A DNA stretch of 63,863 nt from a virus, in the IMG/VR virus record IMGVR_UViG_3300042905_003325, positions 1-63,863 of that record. One strand, written 5' to 3'. The first letter of the stretch is position 1. Every line of letters starts with the position of its first letter. The position numbers and the translations under genes were made by a program. Positions 40,587-47,946 of the stretch are shown one piece after another. The notes under the pieces are model-generated. The model ran no database searches. It saw only the letters and a program-made list of their open reading frames with translations, and was not told where the DNA came from.

Positions 40587-41714
40587 TTAAATTTCCCAGA
40601 CGTGTGGTCCGGATTTGGCCACTGCAAAGTTCAAATAGGTTTCAATCTTGTCTAGATCTGCTCTTGATTTCAAACTCACAAGTTCGTTGGCAAAATGCAG
40701 TTCAACTCCTAGGTCCAAGGCCAAATTCAAGATTTCCAAACGACGTTGTACATCATCAGTCAAACAATACATGCTGCACAACACAATACCGTCTGGACGT
40801 TCTTTGATATACCATTCCAGCCCAGGTTGCCAGTCCATGTGTTCGTTTTCAAATTCATACGAAGTGTAGGCAATGCGATTTTTCACACAGTAGGGTTCGA
40901 TCACTGCTCGTTGCATGGGCAAGGGTATGTGTTTGCTGAAAGCACTGTTCCAACCTGCATAGGTTATGAATCGAGCACCTGTGTAGTCTTGCACAGCAGC
41001 CACTTCGTAGTCACCAGGCAGGCGCATGAATCCACCGGGTAGTCTACGACCCCACTCTTCACCTTCTATGAGGATGCGCATGTCCATGCTCACACGAGTG
41101 TATCCTTCTAGATTGTTTTTGTTGCCATGCAGATGTTCTTGGAAGAACAAGTGACTCTGACCAGGACTTAGAGTCACTGGCCAGGCATACTTCAGGCACT
41201 CGTCCTCAAACCTGTCAAGACTCCATTTTTCTGCCAACACTCTCTTGGTTATGTCTCTACTGATATCCAGATCCAACATCCACATGGTATTGGTGCCTCG
41301 TGCTTCGGTAAACGGCGTCCAGATAGTTCTGCAGCCGCGACCGTTGCCAACAAAAATACCCTGATGAAAAGCCAACCTGCGTCCCACGCTTTCTTGATTG
41401 GGAATTACCACACGCAGTGTGCCCTGGCGTTGAATCATATAACGTCGATTACCTATGCGCTGTGGCACGCATTCCGCTGCAAACGCATCAAATCTTTCCA
41501 TGAAGTCTCTACGACTGCAGGAGTTCTGCACATGATTGCTCACACGCAGTATTTCTGCTGGATCAAGAACTTCATGCAGGGTTTCTAGTTCCTTGACCTG
41601 TGGTGCTACTTCTTGAATCACACCTAGTGCCCAGGCAGGCCAGTTGTAGCGTTCAAGATCGTAGTTATAGATTTTGTTGTTCCAGTGTATCTGGGTATCA
41701 GAGAGCTGGGTCAT
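40587..41714 (-). CDS. Fused sporadic-carbohydrate-cluster 2OG oxygenase and LIC12192-like domain
   Basis: A 375-residue two-part protein. Residues about 1-240 look like the 2OG-Fe(II) oxygenase of sporadic carbohydrate clusters (MWMLDLDISRDITKRVLAEK; SPGQSHLFFQEHLHGNKNNL with candidate His ligands). Residues about 255-375 match the LIC12192-type partner: SKHIPLPMQRAVIEPYC, then RPDGIVLCSMYCLTDDVQRR, then GVELHFANELVSL. In bacteria these are usually separate adjacent genes inside rare polysaccharide loci. Start at 41714 (MTQLSDTQ) avoids overlap with the upstream gene. The fusion argues that both act on the same sugar intermediate. Confidence 0.7.
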   Translation of the reverse strand: MTQLSDTQIHWNNKIYNYDLERYNWPAWALGVIQEVAPQVKELETLHEVLDPAEILRVSNHVQNSCSRRDFMERFDAFAAECVPQRIGNRRYMIQRQGTLRVVIPNQESVGRRLAFHQGIFVGNGRGCRTIWTPFTEARGTNTMWMLDLDISRDITKRVLAEKWSLDRFEDECLKYAWPVTLSPGQSHLFFQEHLHGNKNNLEGYTRVSMDMRILIEGEEWGRRLPGGFMRLPGDYEVAAVQDYTGARFITYAGWNSAFSKHIPLPMQRAVIEPYCVKNRIAYTSYEFENEHMDWQPGLEWYIKERPDGIVLCSMYCLTDDVQRRLEILNLALDLGVELHFANELVSLKSRADLDKIETYLNFAVAKSGPHVWEI

Positions 41715-41715
41715 T

Positions 41716-41904
41716 TTATTTTGCCAGGGCTTCTTTTTCAGCAGTGATTTCCTTGCGACGTTCTTTGATCGCTTTACTGAGTTCTTGCAAGGCCTTGCGT
41801 GCTCGTGCTGCTGAAGCCTTGATACCTTTCTGAGAAAACTTTTCGTTTTCAGAAATGTAGGTTTCAAATGCACGTTTAATGATATCGTGGTTTGTTTCTT
41901 CCAT
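41716..41904 (-). CDS. Small basic helical protein (histone-H1-like composition)
   Basis: A 62-residue Lys/Ala/Glu-rich helical protein (AFETYISENEKFSQKGIKAS, then AARARKALQELSKAIKERRK). The composition resembles small phage and bacterial histone-like or coiled-coil proteins. AGGAG ribosome-binding site and its own promoter at 41930-41959. Function unknown. Confidence 0.65.
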   Translation of the reverse strand: MEETNHDIIKRAFETYISENEKFSQKGIKASAARARKALQELSKAIKERRKEITAEKEALAK

Positions 41905-41929
41905 GTGGATCTCCTTTGTAAGTTGTAAG

Positions 41930-41959
41930 ATTATATACGCCTTGCTGCCAACAAGTCAA
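41930..41959 (-). promoter_or_regulatory. Sigma70-type promoter (TTGACT-18-TATAAT)
   Basis: Minus strand TTGACT, an 18-base spacer and TATAAT, about 25 bases before the ATG at 41904. Confidence 0.65.
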
Positions 41960-41968
41960 CAATTATGG

Positions 41969-42202
41969 CTAGCAATAGATGTGACGACGATTCCAAACGT
42001 CCCATATTATGACTTCGTCCCAACCATTGTTCCAGGTAGTACAAAATCGGTCATATGTATATCTATCAAAGATCTTCATACGATTGCCTTCAACATGGAA
42101 AGCATTGTGCGAGGAAGATCGTGCCCACTCGCGTAGCTTGCGTTCAGCACTGGCGTCGCGATAGATTATAAGATACAGAGCTTCAGTGGTATTGTAAGTC
42201 AA
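41969..42202 (-). CDS. Small phage protein
   Basis: A 77-residue protein (MTYNTTEALYLIIYRDASAE...) with aromatic-rich C-terminus (GWDEVIIWDVWNRRHIYC). TTG start at 42202 overlaps the upstream stop as TTGA. Function unknown. Confidence 0.5.
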   Translation of the reverse strand: MTYNTTEALYLIIYRDASAERKLREWARSSSHNAFHVEGNRMKIFDRYTYDRFCTTWNNGWDEVIIWDVWNRRHIYC

Positions 42203-42429
42203 TGCAGTTGATTGGATGACAAAGTGGGATTCATCAGTGTGTCTAGATTTTCCACGCTTTCGTCAAGTTCAAAAACGGTGTCGTCGTAGTTTGCTGCTGT
42301 GTCACTTGGAACACCAAACAAGCGCATCAAGGCACCTGCTGAAACCTGTTTGACACCATTGTCATACAATACCAATAACACTTGATGCATAGCGGTTTTG
42401 ATCCGTTGTTCAAGGATGTCTTCGATCAT
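42199..42429 (-). CDS. Small conserved phage protein
   Basis: A 76-residue helical, acidic protein (MIEDILEQRIKTAMHQVLLV, then LYDNGVKQVSAGALMRLFGV). The middle VSAGALMRLFGVPSDTAANY could be a short helix-turn-helix-like unit, a pattern seen in other T4-like phage small proteins. No Shine-Dalgarno; a late-promoter core ends five bases before the ATG. Confidence 0.58.
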   Translation of the reverse strand: MIEDILEQRIKTAMHQVLLVLYDNGVKQVSAGALMRLFGVPSDTAANYDDTVFELDESVENLDTLMNPTLSSNQLH

Positions 42430-42434
42430 AGTAA

Positions 42435-42442
42435 TATTTATT
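42435..42442 (-). promoter_or_regulatory. T4-type late promoter core, leaderless arrangement
   Basis: Minus strand AATAAATA, overlapping the last base of the methyltransferase-like gene and ending five bases before ATG 42429. Confidence 0.5.
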
Positions 42443-42999
42443 TAGATTCTACGTATCAACAGCCAATTTTCGGTATGCCAAGGTGTTTGGTTGTTGAGGA
42501 ACTGTGCCCAGGGCTCGTGATCATACATGGTAAGATCTTGAACCTGACAATCTTGATCTAGTGCATAGGCCACCATGGGATAGCCTAATAGTCTGTCATG
42601 ACTGGTGATCATGATACCACCAGGCTGCAAACATCTTACGCCCCATTTTGCTGCATGCCAACGAGCATCACGACCAGCTTGTGTGTAGGTGCGACCAATG
42701 TCATTTTCAATATAGGTAGCTGGTATCTCGGTAACAAGCTGTAGGGCATCAATGCACCACACATTGGGCAGTTGCGTTCGATTAACTAGGTCAATACCCA
42801 TCACACGATCTTGGCCCCAGTGTTGATTCATGGCCTCAAGAGTATAGCCCCATCCCACACCTAGCTGTATCTTGATACCATGATCTGGTACCAACTCACG
42901 GGCTAGATTTTCAAAAAACACAAAGCTTTTGTACTGGTGGGGAGGATCGTGATCTTGGTATGTGTCCACGTACTGTTGTTCAGTTGGATCACCTAACAT
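42442..42999 (-). CDS. Class I methyltransferase-like protein
   Basis: A 185-residue protein. IKIQLGVGWGYTLEAMNQHW takes the place of motif I, RVMGIDLVNRTQ gives the acidic loop after strand 2, and CLQPGGIMITSHDRLLG the post-motif-III strand. This is like TylF- or cephalosporin-hydroxylase-type SAM enzymes acting on small molecules. Motif I is atypical (GVGWGYT), so activity is uncertain. A terminator lies just upstream, isolating it from the gene at 43072. Confidence 0.6.
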   Translation of the reverse strand: MLGDPTEQQYVDTYQDHDPPHQYKSFVFFENLARELVPDHGIKIQLGVGWGYTLEAMNQHWGQDRVMGIDLVNRTQLPNVWCIDALQLVTEIPATYIENDIGRTYTQAGRDARWHAAKWGVRCLQPGGIMITSHDRLLGYPMVAYALDQDCQVQDLTMYDHEPWAQFLNNQTPWHTENWLLIRRI

Positions 43000-43032
43000 A
43001 AAATTACTTAGTCGCAGATTTTACAGTCAAAT

Positions 43033-43052
43033 AAAAAGGCCCTTGCGGGCCT
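43033..43052 (-). terminator. Rho-independent terminator
   Basis: Minus strand AGGCCC-GCAA-GGGCCT followed by TTTTAT. It lies directly downstream of the leftward gene ending at 43072. Confidence 0.88.
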
Positions 43053-43071
43053 GTGCAAACAGCACAATGAC

Positions 43072-43413
43072 TTAGGCCATTTCTTTTTGTTTGCTTGTGG
43101 CAGCGGTCTTGGCCTTGCCACCGGTTTTAAGAGTAACGCTGACTTCGTCCTTGCGGCTAACGCGACTCTTTTCAGCGATTTTGTTGGCTACAACATAGCC
43201 AGCATCGCCTTCGGTGATACCAATTTGCTGCAAATATTGCAGTGCTTCTAGCTTGGTCATGGGACGCGGCAGTTCCACCAAGTTTACATTGGTGCAGCCT
43301 GCTTTGTTTAGGATTTTGATACGAGCCACCAAGTCATTGGCAAAGCGTGCCTTGACAGTGCCATCAGGATTGGTTGCGGTACCAGCTACAGTGAACATTT
43401 TTTCAGTTGCCAT
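43072..43413 (-). CDS. Conserved phage protein
   Basis: A 113-residue soluble protein: MATEKMFTVAGTATNPDGTV opens it, LVELPRPMTKLEALQYLQQI follows, and it ends in a Lys/Ala/Thr-rich tail. It is a common marine T4-like phage hypothetical. Monocistronic unit with its own early promoter and a strong terminator, which suggests abundant early expression. Confidence 0.65.
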   Translation of the reverse strand: MATEKMFTVAGTATNPDGTVKARFANDLVARIKILNKAGCTNVNLVELPRPMTKLEALQYLQQIGITEGDAGYVVANKIAEKSRVSRKDEVSVTLKTGGKAKTAATSKQKEMA

Positions 43414-43478
43414 GATGTTGCCTTTCTATTAAGCCATAAAGTTGTTTAAAGTGCATGCCAATTTCTCAGCATACCCAT

Positions 43479-43507
43479 ATTGTAGCAAAAAGAGATTTAA
43501 TGGTCAA
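43479..43507 (-). promoter_or_regulatory. Early promoter, TTGACC-17-TACAAT with extended -10
   Basis: Minus strand TTGACC, 17 bases ending TTTGC, TACAAT. Drives the gene at 43072-43413. Confidence 0.78.
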
Positions 43508-43799
43508 CCTTTTTTTGCTGTTTGGATCCGGTGGATTTTACCAGTTTTTTCTGGGCTCCAGCCAGTTCCAAATCCTGCACCCGTTTGCGTAGTTCGCGGT
43601 TTTGCTGGCTCATATGCTCAAAATTACGCCAACAACGCTCGAACCGCAGATCATAGATCTTTTGATAAGCTCTAAGTGCTTCTATAGCAGTATCAACGTC
43701 TATATGGGCATTTTCCACATCGTCCAGGGTTTCACCAATGTCATTGGTCACAGACCAACAACGAATGATTTCCTGTTCTAGATCAAAACTGTCACTCAT
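43497..43799 (-). CDS. Coiled-coil phage protein
   Basis: A 100-residue helical protein (DLEQEIIRCWSVTNDIGETL, then ALRAYQKIYDLRFERCWRNF) with heptad-like spacing and a Lys-rich end. Small unknown type. It starts at the overlap with the membrane peptide gene upstream. Confidence 0.55.
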   Translation of the reverse strand: MSDSFDLEQEIIRCWSVTNDIGETLDDVENAHIDVDTAIEALRAYQKIYDLRFERCWRNFEHMSQQNRELRKRVQDLELAGAQKKLVKSTGSKQQKKVDH

Positions 43800-43924
43800 T
43801 GAGCAAGTTCCTTGCTCTCTGTTTTGATTTTGTTTACACCGTGATCTAGAATTCGAGCCACGCCTGTGAATCCCACTGTGGCCACTACCAGACCAAAAAC
43901 AAATCCTATCACAAGATTTTTCAT
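43796..43924 (-). CDS. Small single-span membrane protein (42 aa)
   Basis: A 42-residue protein: MKNLVIGFVFGLVVATVGFT forms one membrane helix, followed by a polar tail. Start at 43924 is fixed by AAGGAG. Role unknown; such peptides are frequent in early regions of T4-like phages. Confidence 0.65.
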   Translation of the reverse strand: MKNLVIGFVFGLVVATVGFTGVARILDHGVNKIKTESKELAQ

Positions 43925-43934
43925 ACCAATCTCC

Positions 43935-44306
43935 TTACCAGCTTGAGTTATAAAATACTCGCAGTCCCATGAACAGTTCGGTTCGAGCCTTGCGCACAAA
44001 TTCTAGGTCCTGCTCACGGTAATAATCATCTGCATCCGAGCCAAAAAAGAATCCTGAAGTTGGTGGCAATTGATTGTTTTTGATGTCGTGCTCCAACTGA
44101 TCAAGATCTTCCCAGGTCAGCTCTAGTTCAATGCCATTGAATGCAGGATCCTGAGCAGGATCAGTGTTTTTGCTGCGCCACAGTTCTTCCATCCAACCGT
44201 GCAGATTGGGATGCTTGCGCCAGTAGGCAATTTCACGAGATGCATGATCATCGGTCCAATGCTGTGATGGCTTTGAAGCCACATACGCATACATGTCCAG
44301 TCCCAT
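43935..44306 (-). CDS. Conserved phage/bacterial protein of the MGLDMY type
   Basis: A 123-residue protein starting MGLDMYAYVASKPSQ, with REIAYWRKHPNLHGWMEELW, then FNGIELELTWEDLDQLEHDI. This whole pattern (xxYWRKHxxLhxWmExLW) recurs in many phages and some bacteria; function is unknown to me. ATG at 44306. Confidence 0.7.
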   Translation of the reverse strand: MGLDMYAYVASKPSQHWTDDHASREIAYWRKHPNLHGWMEELWRSKNTDPAQDPAFNGIELELTWEDLDQLEHDIKNNQLPPTSGFFFGSDADDYYREQDLEFVRKARTELFMGLRVFYNSSW

Positions 44307-44513
44307 TTACTTGTCCTTTTTCACACTGGGTTTGGGAAATTTACTACACCATATACACCTAGTAGAACTTACACCATAAAAATACAAACCTGTGTCAAAG
44401 TAAGTTCTAGCACAACCTTGACAGTCAAACTTTTGCATGGGAGGTCCATATGGACCATCAACGGCCTGCTGTTGTTTGGTACCAAGATCACCAGTGATAG
44501 GTCTAGCGTTCAT
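44307..44513 (-). CDS. Small zinc-ribbon-like protein
   Basis: A 68-residue protein with two CxxC pairs (DCQGCARTYF and TRCIWCSKF), a layout that fits a small zinc ribbon. Possibly nucleic-acid or protein binding. Overlaps the upstream gene by four bases. Confidence 0.58.
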   Translation of the reverse strand: MNARPITGDLGTKQQQAVDGPYGPPMQKFDCQGCARTYFDTGLYFYGVSSTRCIWCSKFPKPSVKKDK

Positions 44514-44854
44514 GATGTTATTTTCACCTGATCTGGGTTCATTGGGTTACCATAAAATCTATGTCCTATGCGTCGTATGGTCTCGGCCATGTGCTGCGGT
44601 GAAGCATCAAAGGCCTCCCGAATGTCATCTACTGTTATGCCCTGTTGCACTGTGATCACATAGATTTCATAATGGCGTTGCGGATTGTACTGTGCTCGTA
44701 ATTTCCAATGCAGTAGATTAGGTGGCACGGGTAGGTTTTTTGACTCCTCGCCCCGGAGAACTGCCCAGGTGCGTTTTTTATCAATGTCGCTGATGTTCAC
44801 CGCCGACTCTAGTCCGTAGCAGTCCCACATCAATGCAATTGTATCTGTGCTCAT
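44510..44854 (-). CDS. Phage protein, unknown function
   Basis: A 114-residue protein, MSTDTIALMWDCYGLESAVN at the start and TVDDIREAFDASPQHMAETI near the end. The sequence looks folded and mixed alpha/beta. I recognise no motif. Coupled to the oxygenase-like gene upstream by four bases. Confidence 0.5.
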   Translation of the reverse strand: MSTDTIALMWDCYGLESAVNISDIDKKRTWAVLRGEESKNLPVPPNLLHWKLRAQYNPQRHYEIYVITVQQGITVDDIREAFDASPQHMAETIRRIGHRFYGNPMNPDQVKITS

Positions 44855-45522
44855 TTTCTATTGGTAAAAATTGAAACACCTAATTTAGGCAAAGGACCCG
44901 AGCTAGCAGCATGCAGTTGTTCTCTTGGAAACACAATCACATCACCCGGTATCCAAGGCACATAGCAGTCAAACTCTAGGCCTTCTAAATCATCATAATC
45001 AACATGCTGCAAGTATCTATTATAGACATTCTGATTAAAAGGTCGACCAGAATAACCCTGAACCTGTTGGTAATCTGAAACCACTTGATTTCTTAGTTCA
45101 CCATTGGGCTGGTAAAGATCCTGTGTGGGCTGAGTTTTTTTGGTAAACTTGCTGCATCTAGCAGTCCAAAAGTTTTGGAAAAACACAGTTCCAATGTCTC
45201 CCTCAACTGCCAATGGAATGATCACTCCTTGATAGATGCGTTGATGTTGTTCACCTAGACCGCTGTCAACATGCACACCGAACCTGCTGGTAAGGTTGTG
45301 GAAAAACTGCACCATTTCAACTTCATATGCATCAGAATGCACATAGCGTATCACTGGTTCCAAGAGATGTCGTGGCCAATTCTCCTGGTTCCATTTTGGT
45401 GCTTTGCTCACACAGTCGGGTCTACTATCAGTGAGTTGGTCCGGTTCTTCGAACCATGCCTGGAGACCAGTTCTCACTGACTCGGGCACAAGATTCTTGT
45501 AAACAGTCACTGGTGGTATCAC
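44851..45522 (-). CDS. 2OG-Fe(II) oxygenase-like protein
   Basis: A 223-residue protein. SRFGVHVDSGLGEQHQRIYQ gives the HxD motif, and WIPGDVIVFPREQLHAASSG the strand with the distal His. KLGVSIFTNRK at the end may carry the 2-oxoglutarate-binding residue. This is the prolyl-4-hydroxylase-like layout that is common in marine T4-like phages. GTG start at 45522 overlaps the upstream stop. Confidence 0.72.
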   Translation of the reverse strand: MIPPVTVYKNLVPESVRTGLQAWFEEPDQLTDSRPDCVSKAPKWNQENWPRHLLEPVIRYVHSDAYEVEMVQFFHNLTSRFGVHVDSGLGEQHQRIYQGVIIPLAVEGDIGTVFFQNFWTARCSKFTKKTQPTQDLYQPNGELRNQVVSDYQQVQGYSGRPFNQNVYNRYLQHVDYDDLEGLEFDCYVPWIPGDVIVFPREQLHAASSGPLPKLGVSIFTNRK

Positions 45523-45800
45523 TCTTGAATTCCAAAATGGTCTTTGATATTATCAATACAATCGTCGGCACCTACTAGGTCAACTTGATCGCATAAGAAC
45601 AAACATTGCTTTACAGTTTCCTTGATGCCATCCGATTGTCCGGCGATATAACCTGAACTGAAATGCTGGGCTTCGATGTCTTTCTCTAGCAGCTGAGCGA
45701 ACCGTTCAAGACTATTCCTGTAGATATGACCATTGTATGCTGAACTGTCTGGTAACTCAATACCAGCCTGTTCGGCAAGTTGTTTAATTCGTTCGTTCAT
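45519..45800 (-). CDS. Small helical phage protein
   Basis: A 93-residue helical protein (MNERIKQLAEQAGIELPDSS...). LERFAQLLEKDIEAQHF is a segment type seen in many small phage proteins. Function unknown; coupled on both sides by four-base overlaps. Confidence 0.6.
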   Translation of the reverse strand: MNERIKQLAEQAGIELPDSSAYNGHIYRNSLERFAQLLEKDIEAQHFSSGYIAGQSDGIKETVKQCLFLCDQVDLVGADDCIDNIKDHFGIQE

Positions 45801-46033
45801 TCCTCAAACTCCAGATCAAACTCAGTAAACACAACTTCCTGCGCAAAGGCCAGGGCACCTTCCCAACCAGCGTCAAATAAATCTCGTTCAGGAGTCTTTT
45901 GATATTCTTTATCAATCACATCCACACAACGGCGTATAATTAGTTCGGCAAATCGATATCTATCCAGAACCGGCACGCCTAGGATGTCATCTGTGGCCTG
46001 ACTAGCAAGTTCGTCTACTAGCAATTTGTTCAT
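45797..46033 (-). CDS. Small phage protein, paralogue-like to its neighbour
   Basis: A 78-residue protein (MNKLLVDELASQATDDILGV ...) with RYRFAELIIRRCVDVIDKEY, a segment resembling the FAxLIIRECxxVI unit shared by many phage small proteins and by the 45519 product. Function unknown. Confidence 0.6.
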   Translation of the reverse strand: MNKLLVDELASQATDDILGVPVLDRYRFAELIIRRCVDVIDKEYQKTPERDLFDAGWEGALAFAQEVVFTEFDLEFEE

Positions 46034-46035
46034 GG

Positions 46036-46284
46036 TTATCCTGTGAGTTTGGCCACGATAGCAGTGGCCTCAAGTTGATGTGTTTGGCTGCGCAGCATGT
46101 CAAGTTCAGTCTCAAACTGTTCTGCGGGCAAGCTCATTAATAGTCGCTGCACTGTACTAACCATCCAGCCTGCTTCGTAAGCATAGCCACTGTTACTCTG
46201 TCTGCAGGCTCGGCTGAATTCACGCAGCACCTGGCCTGCTTCTTCCCACTGATCAAGTTTATTATCTACTGGCATTTTCTTCAT
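46036..46284 (-). CDS. Small helical phage protein
   Basis: An 82-residue protein, all-helical with heptads (EEAGQVLREFSRACRQSNSG). The start could also be the second Met (MPVDNK). No recognised function. Confidence 0.5.
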   Translation of the reverse strand: MKKMPVDNKLDQWEEAGQVLREFSRACRQSNSGYAYEAGWMVSTVQRLLMSLPAEQFETELDMLRSQTHQLEATAIVAKLTG

Positions 46285-46462
46285 TTACCTTTACACATTG
46301 AAAGTTCCATAAGCCATGATTGTCAATTCGTTGCACTCTAAGACGTTCTAGTTCACAGTCTGCGGCAGTGAGATGATAGGCCCGAATGTCGCCATTGGGA
46401 AGATTCATGGCCTGACCAGATGCTGTGACCCAGGCTACTAGCACATAAACGATTCCGTTCAT
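46262..46462 (-). CDS. Small exported or membrane-anchored protein
   Basis: A 66-residue protein with a hydrophobic N-terminus (MNGIVYVLVAWVTASGQAMN) followed by a polar domain with two Cys (DCELERLRVQR, WNFQCVKV). It could be a secreted or membrane-tethered phage peptide. Confidence 0.52.
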   Translation of the reverse strand: MNGIVYVLVAWVTASGQAMNLPNGDIRAYHLTAADCELERLRVQRIDNHGLWNFQCVKVNEENASR

Positions 46463-46635
46463 TATTCCATACCTGGCAGTTGTGATACTGCTTGATCAAA
46501 CATAGCATGATTAAGTTGTTGTTCTAGCACATTGGCTCTAGGATTGTAGTCTTCTGCGAGAATAAAAGCCAGACGTTCAATACTGGAGTTACTAAGCAGT
46601 GCGATTTCGTTGGCTAGAATTTCCAAGCGATCCAT
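46462..46635 (-). CDS. Small helical phage protein (57 aa)
   Basis: A 57-residue frame: MDRLEILANEIALLSNSSIE, then RLAFILAEDYNPRANVLEQQ, ending QAVSQLPGME. It fits precisely between its neighbours, sharing its stop base with the next start and overlapping the upstream stop by one base. LEILANEIALLSN looks like the small helical regulator-type proteins common in phages. Function unknown. Confidence 0.65.
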   Translation of the reverse strand: MDRLEILANEIALLSNSSIERLAFILAEDYNPRANVLEQQLNHAMFDQAVSQLPGME

Positions 46636-46799
46636 TAGTTATACCCCACTTCGTAGTTTTCGGGTTCCAGCATGTCAGCTTCAAGCACCGCGTCATGATA
46701 GTTAGTGGCGCCTAGCAAAATACTCTGTCCTTGATAAAAGTTGGCCATGTATGAGCCCGACACCGGATCGTACTCTACACTGATAAGAAAGTTTTCCAT
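46635..46799 (-). CDS. Small phage protein (54 aa)
   Basis: A 54-residue frame: MENFLISVEYDPVSGSYMAN, then FYQGQSILLGATNYHDAVLE. It has the beta-beta-alpha look of a HicB-like N-terminal half, but is too short to assign. It starts one base inside the upstream gene's stop and ends on the next start. Confidence 0.6.
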   Translation of the reverse strand: MENFLISVEYDPVSGSYMANFYQGQSILLGATNYHDAVLEADMLEPENYEVGYN

Positions 46800-47011
46800 T
46801 ATGCTCTCCCGTAGTAATCTGCGTCCTGGTCAGCTGATTGTTCAGCATATTCTTTTGGCACTGCCATGTCTAGTACAGCCTGCACTTCTGCGGTACTGAT
46901 CTGCAGGTTCATGGCAATGTAGTCAGCGGTTTCATCTGAGAATCCCCAAGGATCGCCAATCTGCTCTGCCATGCGCATGATGTCTATTGCTAGGTTTTTC
47001 ATTTTGCCCAT
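46799..47011 (-). CDS. Small helical phage protein
   Basis: A 70-residue protein starting MGKMKNLAIDIMRMAEQIGD with FSDETADYIAMNLQISTAEV. The arrangement resembles small phage proteins of the type MxNLxxDIxxMAxxG. Start at 47011 fits AAAGGTGG; a long upstream open frame is a shadow. Confidence 0.6.
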   Translation of the reverse strand: MGKMKNLAIDIMRMAEQIGDPWGFSDETADYIAMNLQISTAEVQAVLDMAVPKEYAEQSADQDADYYGRA

Positions 47012-47012
47012 A

Positions 47013-47267
47013 TCAATCCCACCTTTTCTTGTCACCAAATTGGTCATTGTGCTCATAACCTGCCAAATATTCTGCACGTTCTTCGGCAGTAAGGTCTTCG
47101 ATTTTTTCGCCGTTGCCGGTACCTTGCGGCCACCAATGCGGACCACGCGGACGACCGTAATAACTGTCTGCCGAGCCACGATCCCACAAGCTACCATGAC
47201 GGCCACGATCAAACTGCGGCCCTTTTAACAAACGCATCAGTTGCTCTTGACTAACACTTTCTTGCAT
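47013..47267 (-). CDS. Small polar phage protein
   Basis: An 84-residue protein: MQESVSQEQLMRLLKGPQFD starts it, then an Arg/Gly/Trp-rich loop (GRPRGPHWWPQGTGNG), then IEDLTAEERAEYLAGYEHND. The final pattern is known from small phage proteins. Its own early promoter lies 30 bases upstream. Confidence 0.6.
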   Translation of the reverse strand: MQESVSQEQLMRLLKGPQFDRGRHGSLWDRGSADSYYGRPRGPHWWPQGTGNGEKIEDLTAEERAEYLAGYEHNDQFGDKKRWD

Positions 47268-47296
47268 TGTTTGCTCCTTGTTTTTACTGTACCAAT

Positions 47297-47325
47297 ATTA
47301 TAGCAAATGGGTATTTTTTGGTCAA
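47297..47325 (-). promoter_or_regulatory. Early promoter, TTGACC-17-TATAAT with extended -10
   Basis: Minus strand TTGACC, 17 bases ending TTTGC, TATAAT. Its spacer is identical to that of the promoter at 47518 over 16 bases. The -35 overlaps the stop of the gene upstream. Confidence 0.85.
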
Positions 47326-47486
47326 GCGTGATTGTAGCGGCCTGTGAATTTTGCAACAGCACTGTCGCTTTTACCTAAATGCCTACTACCCGGAATTTTA
47401 TGCTTTGGTGCTTTGTTGGGTTTGCAGATTGTAACTTTAACATTATCGGTAGTTACAAATTGTGCAACAATCATTCGATTACGCAT
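47322..47486 (-). CDS. Small basic phage protein (54 aa)
   Basis: A 54-residue frame: MRNRMIVAQFVTTDNVKVTI, then CKPNKAPKHKIPGSRHLGKS, then DSAVAKFTGRYNHA. Strongly basic. It has an AAGGAG ribosome-binding site and is framed exactly by two near-identical promoters. Function unknown. Confidence 0.68.
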   Translation of the reverse strand: MRNRMIVAQFVTTDNVKVTICKPNKAPKHKIPGSRHLGKSDSAVAKFTGRYNHA

Positions 47487-47517
47487 TTTGCTACTCCTTG
47501 ATAGTTACTGTACCAAT

Positions 47518-47546
47518 AGTATAACAAATGGGTATTTTTTGGTCAA
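47518..47546 (-). promoter_or_regulatory. Early promoter, TTGACC-17-TATACT with extended -10
   Basis: Minus strand TTGACC, 17 bases ending TTTGT, TATACT. It is nearly identical to the promoter 220 bases to the left, pointing to duplication of a promoter cassette. Confidence 0.82.
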
Positions 47547-47743
47547 CCGCGGACCAAGTCAAAGATACTGTTCTGTAGATCTGCTACTTCGTCCGCAGGT
47601 ACGTAGAAGTCAGTCCTAGGATCCCAGTACTCTCCGGCTCTTGGATCATAGTACAGTACTCTGCCATTGGGATAATGAAATGGACCTTCCAAGCCCTGGC
47701 GTGGGCCATGCTCCTGGCCATGTTTGAACACACGATAGCTCAT
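47543..47743 (-). CDS. Small aromatic phage protein
   Basis: A 66-residue protein from MSYRVFKHGQEHGPRQGLEG through FHYPNGRVLYYDPRAGEYWD, rich in Tyr, Asp and Gly. Start at 47743 is chosen because the open frame further upstream overlaps the next gene. Function unknown. Confidence 0.55.
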   Translation of the reverse strand: MSYRVFKHGQEHGPRQGLEGPFHYPNGRVLYYDPRAGEYWDPRTDFYVPADEVADLQNSIFDLVRG

Positions 47744-47744
47744 G

Positions 47745-47915
47745 TTAGGCCTCGGTTGTGTTGATGTTGCAGGCAGCAAAGAATCGCTGCTCGTTGAATT
47801 TGGGGTTGGCTGCTTTGCAGGCCGATGCCACTGCCACAGCAGCATTCAAACGGCAGTGTGGATCAAGCATGGTTGAAATATAGTGGGCGAGCAGTTCAAA
47901 GTGTTTCTTAGACAT
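47745..47915 (-). CDS. Small conserved phage protein (56 aa)
   Basis: A 56-residue frame: MSKKHFELLAHYISTMLDPH, then CRLNAAVAVASACKAANPKF, then NEQRFFAACNINTTEA. The NPxFxxxRFxxAC pattern occurs in many short phage proteins. It has an AAGGAG ribosome-binding site and its own promoter at 47947. Function unknown. Confidence 0.72.
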   Translation of the reverse strand: MSKKHFELLAHYISTMLDPHCRLNAAVAVASACKAANPKFNEQRFFAACNINTTEA

Positions 47916-47946
47916 ACTGTGGCTCCTTGTTGTTTACTGTACTGCT

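Noticed and set aside
40280-40807. Plus-strand frame of 175 codons (Gln/Ser/His-rich)
   Set aside because: It is antisense to the BI-1 gene and the sporadic-carbohydrate fusion, with atypical composition and no ribosome-binding site.
43001-43031. TTGACT on the minus strand before 42999 as a promoter for the methyltransferase-like gene
   Set aside because: No acceptable -10 box lies at 16-18 bases.
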